Positions 57,103-64,000 of a stretch of 64,000 nucleotides of DNA are shown here, piece after piece. The position numbers were made by a program, and so were the translations under genes. Numbering within the stretch: the stretch's first letter is position 1; each line of letters opens with the position of its first letter. The stretch is from Magicicada septendecula (taxonomy: Eukaryota > Arthropoda > Insecta > Hemiptera > Cicadidae). The notes below the pieces were generated by a model, which saw nothing but the letters and a program-made list of their open reading frames with translations, was not told where the DNA came from and made no database searches. The stretch lies in the NCBI GenBank assembly GCA_034769895.1, contig CM068374.1, positions 357,093,802 to 357,157,801 on the forward strand, given 5' to 3'.

Positions 57103-59630
57103 TGTAACGCAACAGAAATGTGGTCCTCAACGTTACATAAATAGAAATATTAAAAATAGAATAGAGAAATAAATATCTATATCCCATATTAATACAAGGG
57201 TCAGATAAATAAATTTATCATTATATGAAAATAATAAGAATGTAAGGTAGTAATAGTAATAAAAAATAAACATGTACTATAGACAATAGTGAGAAATCTC
57301 AATGTTTAGTGAGAAGTAAATAAATCAAAAATACTTATAAGAGTTATAAGAAAGAAACTAATATCGACTATGTTAAAGTAAATGACAGTGAAAATAGTTA
57401 AAAATGGGTCAATAATACACATTACAAGTTAATTTAAAATAATGATTCTGAATTGTATAATGTTATGTTGTTATCATAAATATTATGTTAAAGTTGGTGT
57501 TATCTTATGAAGCTTACTTATTGATGCAATGTCAAATAATGAAGCAATATGTATTATTTGTTTACTTTTGTAGAAAGGTGATGGAAATCAGTTAGTTAGT
57601 ATTAATTAATTTCAGTTTTGCTTATATGTGATCCATAGGTCAAGATAAAGTTGTTGTTAGATATCATAAAGATAATTATTTGTGTACATGTACGTAGTTA
57701 AAGGTTGATTATGTTTGTAAACTTGTATAAAAAGGCTATAGTTGTTAACAAGTTAAATTCAAAAGTAGATCCAAATATAATAAAAGGCCTAACAGCCAAT
57801 AACACTATATAACAAATCATAATGGAAAGGTTAGGTAAAGAAGTTAATAATAATTAATGAATATAATTCAATGAGTTAGAAAAAACCCAATAATCATTAA
57901 TAATAAATAATAAACAAACGCAATATAAACAAATTAAGATAATGCCATAGTGCAATGATATCGGAAAAAATAATTATTATTAAAAGAAACAGACTAAGAG
58001 TAAAAAACCAGCAGAATATATAGAAATTAGCAAACAAGCAATAAATAAGGCTATATCTTAATAATGGAAGTTTAATAAGGAATTATTTTGATGGGTGGAA
58101 AATTAATATATGAAATTATCACTATATAACAAAACATTGAATAAGAATAAAAAAATTAGTTGCTAGGGACGACAAAAATTTGTATAAGTTGTTGATTTTG
58201 ATTATTGGAATTTATGACATGATCGAGAAGAGATTAAACCAAGAGAGATAGTCAACAACAAGTAATTTAATCTAAGTTATTAAATCTAATAACAGTCACA
58301 ATATATGAAAGACTGATTGTCAGAATTTGGGCCAGTAAACATTAACCCAATTGTATAATAGTATCATACAAACGATACAAAGTAATTGAATTAAAAAGAG
58401 CGACTTGGATTGCCCCATATCCAATCATGAAATGGATATTAATTGAATGAAATAATAAAACCAGATAAAGAAATACCTTGTAAAGAGTTAATCCTACAAC
58501 CAAGCGAAAATATTATAACCATCAAAACATGAGACATCGCAGTACGTCATACATTTAAAAAACGTAATTGGATCCAGAGTTTGCCGAAGCACATAATCAC
58601 AAGTTTGGCCGTTGGTGAACGAAGGGAGCGGTATTTCTACATCAACCAGGACCAAGGATTCCACTTTATTACAACTGTGAAGATAAGAATAGAACATCAT
58701 CATCTCATCTGTATTTGATACGGAACGACTACTACTGAGATTAGCAGCAACAGCCTTCCTGAGTCGTATGGTACTTCGCACGGTAATTTTCAATTATATA
58801 AATAGTATTAAACACAACAACACTTTAATTTTGTAATATTTTGCATTCTTATTTATGTATTTTTAATCTTCCCCGCAATTAAAAGAACCTTCACACCCTG
58901 AATCTAAATTAATTATAAAAAAGAAACTATAACTGAATTTAAAATAAAATCTTGTATCGATTAATAATCGATTAACTCAACGTATAGCCTTTCGTATACC
59001 AAGTAAAAACCATTTTATTGAATGTTAAAATATTTGGTCTAATAAAGAAACATTGTAGAATTTCGAGATCTTATTATTTGGGTATTATTTAATGAAGTGG
59101 GAATAAGAATTCAACAGACAGAGTGTATAATAACTAATCACCGTACGCGGTGGGTTAACCTCTAAATTCCGTTTGTTTTGGAACTGCAGTGCTTGTTGCG
59201 GAATTCTCTGATACCAAAGAGAAGAGAATTATACACGAATTTTCTATAAATCTCTGCAAGGCAGACTAGGCCTGAACGGAATTATTGAATACCACCATAC
59301 ATACATAAGTTTCATTGACACCAACACTTTTAGACTAAATATAGAGATAAGATAGTTATAATTAACGATATTACTATATCCAGTAAACCCAGGTATTTAA
59401 GAAATTAACATATTAAAAGAAACAAGGAGAGAAAAAAAAAAGAAAGGACACGTACTACGAGTATTACAAATTGACGAACCCAACAGTGTGGCTTAAACCG
59501 TACACACTGGTCTCAATACAAATGGGCGCAAACCAACGTGGAGCTTAAGTAAACCCCGAAACCCCAAACAATCTGATTATTTGTTTCAATACAAATTGGC
59601 TTCCATCGTGGGGCCCGAACGAGACACACG
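57103..59630 (+). other. purine-rich block, possible nested LTR with two PBS-like sites
   Basis: Begins TGTAACGCAACAGAAATGTG, similar to LTR starts of this family but in the opposite orientation to the surrounding element. It is A/G-rich throughout. At 59510-59630 two related passages follow TTCAATACAAA-type strings: TGGGCGCAAACCAACGTGG and TGGCTTCCATCGTGGGG then CCCGAACGAGACACACG. Both resemble the 3' end complement of a lysine tRNA. A nested 5' LTR is one reading; it lacks the GT-rich box, so confidence is low. Confidence 0.35.
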
Positions 59631-62240
59631 TAATTGACTCAATACAATATTATCATTAATCTGATCATCTCTTTCCATTTACTCTCAAAATTTCAAAATC
59701 TTTTAAATGAATTTACAACTCTTCTTAACTAGCTGCTAACAATCATAATAAACAAAATAAAACGAACACCTTATTTTATCCTAAATTCCCTTATCATTAC
59801 ATTTGTTTACCGCATAGCATATGAACCATATAACTCATTTAATACATTAGCAATATATCAACAATGTATTTTGAACATCAGAACACAATCTGTACTTCCA
59901 GCAAAAAATGAAACAAATTTTTTTTTCTTTTTCAAAAAAAATTGTATTCCCAAAAAGAATTATTTTGTCAAAATTATTATCCAATCACTTCATTATTTTG
60001 ATTTAAAAATCTACAACTCAATTATAAGGGACATACTACATGTATAATGTCAGTCATCAGCTGATGTCTCATGGTCAGGTGAATGACCTTACCCTAGATA
60101 CACTTCAAAATTATACAATGTAAAATACATGACACATGTTTATAATTCTTACACCCTAACATAGTACAACCTAATAAAACATAATAAACAAAATAGAATA
60201 AACACCTTCTCTCCGTGAATTAATCTTTTGCAAAATCAGTAAAGTCATTTATTAAATTATTATACAGAGCATAACATATTTAAAGCAATTACTTCTGAAC
60301 AACTTCTCTGCCTTTAGCATAGGATCTCTTGAGTTAAAATAAAATCATTTAATTAGCTTTTTAGCTCATTCAGTTTATGTCAGTTTAAGATTTCAATTCG
60401 TTACTCCCCTGAGTAACCTCCTTACCACACACACTATTACCCCCCACTGGACTGTGGCGTCCAGTTGCTTCCACAAGAACTGAAGTTTATTAGGGTAGAC
60501 GCTGCCTACCCCATTCTTGCTTCAGCGTTATATAAAAATTCGGCATTACTGATGTCCGAGGACACCAGTAATCCTACTATAATGATTCACACACCCTTAA
60601 TACGGCACGACCACCACCTTCGATGATAGCCGCTGTTCCATAGTTCTGTAGATTCCCCTGATTTACCCTCCAGTTAATTTCTAAGATCACCAATTTAGAA
60701 TATTAAGCCAAATCCACGGTCAGGGTTCGGTGAAGCCGTGACCGCCCGAAAGTTGGGGAAACTACTAAAAGACATACAATTCGTTTACACTCACACTGCT
60801 ACTACAATTCACAGAAGGTAAACCATTATATGTTTGGATATATTATCATTTAATTCTCCAAAAACACATTCAAATCTATTATCAACCTTCATGTTACATC
60901 ACATTTCATTTATTATTACATTTTAACTATGAATTGTCTTTTATTTAACATTTTGGTCATTAATGGGTTTGGGTGATTCTTAGTTATTCATAATAATTCG
61001 ATTTATTAAAATGGGTATTTAAATATAACCTTACCCCCTTCTTTCTACCAACCACCATTAACAGATTTACATAGGGTGACACCTATCTCTCAAAAACATT
61101 TACCTCAATTAACTTCTCTAACTTCACTTTAATCATTCTTCTCTTATAATAAAATACCTAATACCCTCTTTGTACTTAGGATGTGTGTTCCCTCCCTATA
61201 CTCATTCCCTTATCGCTCCTGACCCTTCCAGGTAACCCGTAACCCTCTTTAAATCGTTCACCTCCCGCCATAACGCCTGTCGTTGATGACTCCTTACCAC
61301 ACCACCCTCTTTACAAAATTTCACCATCATCTATTTATTCTCCAATTACATTATTCCCATTACTCTGCATATATGCCCTATCGCTACTGTGTCCCTACTA
61401 TTAACCCGTGTCTGTCCTACTTATATTCCCAAAAATCTTATTTTCGTCTAACACCCATTAAAAATTAACATTAAAAATTAATTGTCACCCAAACTCTATC
61501 TTTTACAACATTTTACATTAAGTTAACCATTGAAAATTACATTAAAAAATTCCTAACTACCTCAAATTAATTTCATCATTTAATTTGAACCTTTAAAACT
61601 CATTTAAAATTTATTATCCAAACATTGAACATTTTATTTGATTTAAACTGCATTATAAACTTCATACTTACAGTACATCACTCAAAACACATGATTCCTG
61701 TTATTGACACAAAATTATAAACAATTCATCACCACCAATATCACGTACAACCATATGTACCTTCTGAAACATTATAACAATCATATGATTCCACAACTAA
61801 ATACATTTTACATTTATTCAATTACTGTTTATTATCAAGTTCAACTCTCATAAAAATAATTTAAATTCATCATCAAAATCTCTTTATACAACATTTTAAA
61901 TTCATCAATTACTTCATCTCAAATTATTTAATTCAAATAAGTATTGAAAACACAAGTTATTTTAATTATCTTACTCCAAAACAATTACAATTCATTTATT
62001 ACCAACTCTCATTATTTATTTAGTCTAATAAAGTATTATTATTATCGAATCAATTTCTACTAAATACATACAATGTTTATACCAAAATACATTTTATAAC
62101 ACAAACACAATTAATTTCACTATAAATTTATTTATAATTCTTCGTCATATCATTTCTGTTTACCACACCTCACTTCATAAGTTAGCTAGGTCATTACCAT
62201 AAACTAAAATATTTAAAATGTCCATTCACTGATCTTTTAT
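59631..62240 (-). other. long pyrimidine-rich (in + sense) non-coding region
   Basis: On the - strand, the element sense, this is A/G-rich and has no long ORF or known domain. At about 60440-60740 the base composition is more balanced, with strings such as GGCGTCCAGTTGCTTCC. It occupies the place where protease and RT would be expected after gag. Confidence 0.5.
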
Positions 62241-62921
62241 TTAACCCCCATCATCATATATTAACCTGATGTATTTATAACACAACTCATTCTTATCTAC
62301 ACACATTACATGATAATTATTATTGTAATGACTACTTCCGTTAATTATATTAACATAGTAATTAACTACATATTTGTCTCCCATTATTTTATAAAGCCCG
62401 TCTACATTGGTGATTTTAGTTCTGTCTCCATCAGTATTTTTGTTTAACATAAGGTACATTCTATCAGCATATTCCTCCACTATATCTATCACAACATCAG
62501 GTAAGTTTTTATCATTTCCAACCGTATCATCAAAATAATCATCCATCTCTATTTCACAAGGTAAGTATTTTATATCGCCTATTTCCTTCAATTCTAACCT
62601 CTCTTTCAACTCTTGATAACTCCTGCTTAACGTAAATAACCCTATTTCCTCCTCTACACACAACTCTCTCTCTAAATATCTCTCACCATAACGCCATATC
62701 ACTTTGTCTCTCTCACTCCATGCAGAGGGTACTGCTATATTAAAACACCTCTTAGTTCCTCCAGGAACAACACAAAAACTCAAAGGACAATTATTGGTAG
62801 AACATTTATCTACCCAATACATTCGTGAAGACCTTTCTTCACCCCCCACAACACCACGGGAAAATTTTACCATCTGCCACCCCTCTACCTGTACACTCTC
62901 TTCATACTCTCTCACTCTCAC
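62241..62921 (-). CDS. ORF2 of the TGTAACGGG-family element, unknown protein
   Basis: 226 residues from the Met at 62921, intact. Features: VREYEESVQVEGWQMVKFSR, a Cys-containing central part (CSTNNCPLSFCVVPGGTKRC), PSAWSERDKVIWRYGERYLE, an acidic middle (EIEMDDYFDDTVGND) and a C-terminal part with TKITNVDGLYKIMGDKYVVN. No retroviral protease, RT or zinc-knuckle motif. A broken homologue at 39866-40245 shows it is element-encoded. The ORF overlaps the preceding frame (62902-63084) in another register at SERVREYEESV, so it may be expressed by frameshifting or have arisen from a longer protein by an indel. Confidence 0.6.
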   Translation of the reverse strand: MRVREYEESVQVEGWQMVKFSRGVVGGEERSSRMYWVDKCSTNNCPLSFCVVPGGTKRCFNIAVPSAWSERDKVIWRYGERYLERELCVEEEIGLFTLSRSYQELKERLELKEIGDIKYLPCEIEMDDYFDDTVGNDKNLPDVVIDIVEEYADRMYLMLNKNTDGDRTKITNVDGLYKIMGDKYVVNYYVNIINGSSHYNNNYHVMCVDKNELCYKYIRLIYDDGG

Positions 62922-63084
62922 TAACTATCTCCCTAACTATCTCTACGTCATCACTATCTATTTTCGTTATATCACCTTTAACTAGCTCGTTTTCCACTAT
63001 CTTATCACTATTACTTATTAATTCATTATTAGAATTATCGTTATTACTCACCTTGTTAATTATTTCTTCACTAATTTTTGTCAT
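62902..63084 (-). CDS. linking reading frame between ORF1 and ORF2
   Basis: 60 residues, Asn/Ser/Glu-rich (ISEEIINKVSNNDNSNNELI, VREIVSESERV). It lies directly after ORF1 and overlaps ORF2 by 20 bp. It is probably the disordered hinge of one original Gag-like polyprotein now separated by a stop and a frame change. Confidence 0.4.
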   Translation of the reverse strand: MTKISEEIINKVSNNDNSNNELISNSDKIVENELVKGDITKIDSDDVEIVREIVSESERV

Positions 63085-63097
63085 ATTACTACCACTG

Positions 63098-63655
63098 TTA
63101 CTTTACCTTCTTATTTACTATCTGATTTAATTTACCTTCTAGATTTTTATTCATTTCGTTAATTTTTTCCTTGCAATTGTAATTTATCGATTCTACTATC
63201 TGTTCTGTAATTGTATCAAAACGTGTATTAATTTCATTCACTTGTTTACTAAAATTAATATTTTGCTGTTTTATTTCGTTTCTAATTTCATTAAATTTAC
63301 TGTTATTAATGTCAAAATGTTCGTTAATCTCACCCCTCAATTCACTAAATTTTTTATCATTACTATCAAAACGATAATTTATTTTCTCGAAATCATTCTT
63401 GACTTCTTTATTTTGTTCTTTCAGTTCATTCATGTCCCCTCTTAGTTCACTAAAATTTCTACACATCATACTATACAACCGTGTTAACATATTATCGTCA
63501 TCGGGCTTCTTATTTTGATTAACTGAAATAGGTGTTGAATGAATTTCAAATTCACTCATTATTTTTGACTCGTCTACATTACTTTCACTTGTTTGAATTC
63601 CTGAGTCGCTTCTGTTACCCGACTCAGTTGACATATTTTCTTTACTTTCATACAT
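63098..63655 (-). CDS. ORF1 of the element, coiled-coil Gag-like protein
   Basis: 185 residues. The N-terminus is Ser/Asn/Glu-rich (MYESKENMSTESGNRSDSGI); from about residue 55 to 180 it is a long coiled coil with repeated units such as FSELRGDMNELKEQNKEV, FSELRGEINEHFDINN and FNEIRNEIKQQNINFSKQ. Such N-terminal coiled coils occur in many gypsy-type Gag proteins, including the one at 36335-36500 here. It lacks an evident capsid domain or CCHC knuckle. It is the first ORF after the PBS, which supports a Gag role. Upstream in-frame Met codons are not evident. Confidence 0.6.
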   Translation of the reverse strand: MYESKENMSTESGNRSDSGIQTSESNVDESKIMSEFEIHSTPISVNQNKKPDDDNMLTRLYSMMCRNFSELRGDMNELKEQNKEVKNDFEKINYRFDSNDKKFSELRGEINEHFDINNSKFNEIRNEIKQQNINFSKQVNEINTRFDTITEQIVESINYNCKEKINEMNKNLEGKLNQIVNKKVK

Positions 63656-63909
63656 CGATTTACTTTCGGCCTCATCGCCGACAATTACGTTAATTTCACA
63701 TATCTCATTTCGTTCTTTCCTGCCATTTTTATAAATTTATTGATTTTTGTTTAAATGATTCTCTTAACTTACCTATAAAACATCTTTATAACCTAACAGT
63801 GACGTACTATTTTATGTATTCTATGTAATTTGTACGTATTATTGCTTAACCTCCAAATCACGCTTACATTCACATGTAGGTGCGGTTTATGCAAAATTAA
63901 ATTTATAAA
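63656..63909 (-). other. leader between PBS and ORF1
   Basis: About 250 bp untranslated, AT-rich, between the PBS and ORF1 (element sense). It contains ATAGGTAAGTTAAG (about 63755-63780 complement), which looks like a splice donor. Confidence 0.45.
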
Positions 63910-63931
63910 CTTGTCCGAGTTCGAGGCGCCA
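63910..63931 (-). promoter_or_regulatory. primer-binding site, lysine-tRNA type
   Basis: On the - strand, two bases after the LTR end CTACACA, comes TGGCGCCTCGAACTCGGACA. TGGCGCC plus a GAAC string is the usual pattern of PBSs complementary to lysine tRNA 3' ends; the match is imperfect. Confidence 0.7.
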
Positions 63932-63933
63932 TT

Positions 63934-64000
63934 TGTGTAGTTATTTCTCTACCACATTTTTCATTTATAATAAATTTCATTTCTTACCTTGTATAGCCAG
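63934..64000 (-). repeat. 5' LTR of the large element, partial (cut by window edge)
   Basis: Last 67 bp of the 5' LTR in element sense, nearly identical to 55484-55551 (two differences noted). The rest of the LTR, expected to be about 1 kb, lies beyond the window. Confidence 0.85.

Larger units (their letters stand above)
55484..64000 (-). mobile_element. large LTR element of the TGTAACGGG family, extends past the window
   Basis: 3' LTR, G7 purine tract, long non-coding internal DNA, two ORFs, PBS and part of the 5' LTR are in the order expected for the - strand. The internal region is about 7.4 kb. No protease, RT, RNase H or integrase motif was found in it. Part of the interior (57103-59630) looks like a nested + strand LTR-type piece. 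It is probably non-autonomous. Confidence 0.75.

Noticed and set aside
58494..58793. 99-residue reverse ORF in the purine-rich block
   Set aside because: No recognisable motif and no conservation visible in the window; its length is unremarkable for this composition.

Overview
The window looks like nuclear DNA of an arthropod, probably an insect (a hemipteran is possible but cannot be shown from sequence alone). Evidence: AT-rich spacer DNA, long introns with GT/AG splice sites, long (GT)n microsatellites, and a dense load of mariner, Tigger/pogo, hAT and Ty3/gypsy elements. I saw no bacterial gene organisation, operon, CRISPR array, tRNA or rRNA gene.

One host gene crosses the left two thirds on the + strand. 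I found eight internal exons with matching splice phases: 5355-5522, 5609-5748, 9401-9527, 11293-11412, 33516-33707, 39215-39337, 42365-42569 and 44049-44205. They encode about 410 residues of one conserved-looking protein that I do not recognise, with a Trp-rich segment and a strong hydrophobic stretch near the right end. Neither end of the gene is in view. Nearly everything else is transposable-element (TE) DNA, and the 22.1 kb intron at 11413-33515 holds the densest nest.

Layout: 1-4193 AT-rich without genes; 4196-5205 truncated Tigger; 5.3-11.4 kb four host exons with a dead mariner, a LINE-like relic and four fold-back repeats; 11785-23548 a solo LTR (TSD GATT) split by a nearly intact Ty3/gypsy element (12050-22549, TSD GTTT); 23.6-27.8 kb a reversed copy of a non-coding repeat X carrying three solo LTRs; 30.1-33.0 kb a 5' LTR with primer-binding-site (PBS)-like sequences; 34269-37413 a gypsy-type element with gag and protease but no RT or integrase, sitting inside a fold-back repeat; 38.5 kb mariner tail; 39518-42.0 kb remnants of the TGTAACGGG LTR family; 44.2-47.1 kb TE debris and a mariner; 48171-48551 a Cys-rich TE-like ORF fragment; 48964-50300 a complete-length mariner with one frameshift; 51186-53576 hAT; 53577-55440 repeat X with a 158-bp tandem array; 55484 to beyond 64000 a large - strand LTR element.

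The most unusual system is that last LTR family (LTRs about 1.07-1.26 kb, starting TGTAACGGG or a variant). At least nine LTR copies of several subfamilies occur here in both orientations. They share a box that looks like a poly(A) signal followed by a GU-rich element. Just before the G-run polypurine tract two copies carry a long RNA hairpin with a C(UUCG)G loop, and the two copies differ by a compensatory base-pair change. The large copy encodes a coiled-coil, Gag-like ORF and a second ORF of unknown type, but no recognisable protease, RT, RNase H or integrase in the visible part. It may be a non-autonomous element family.
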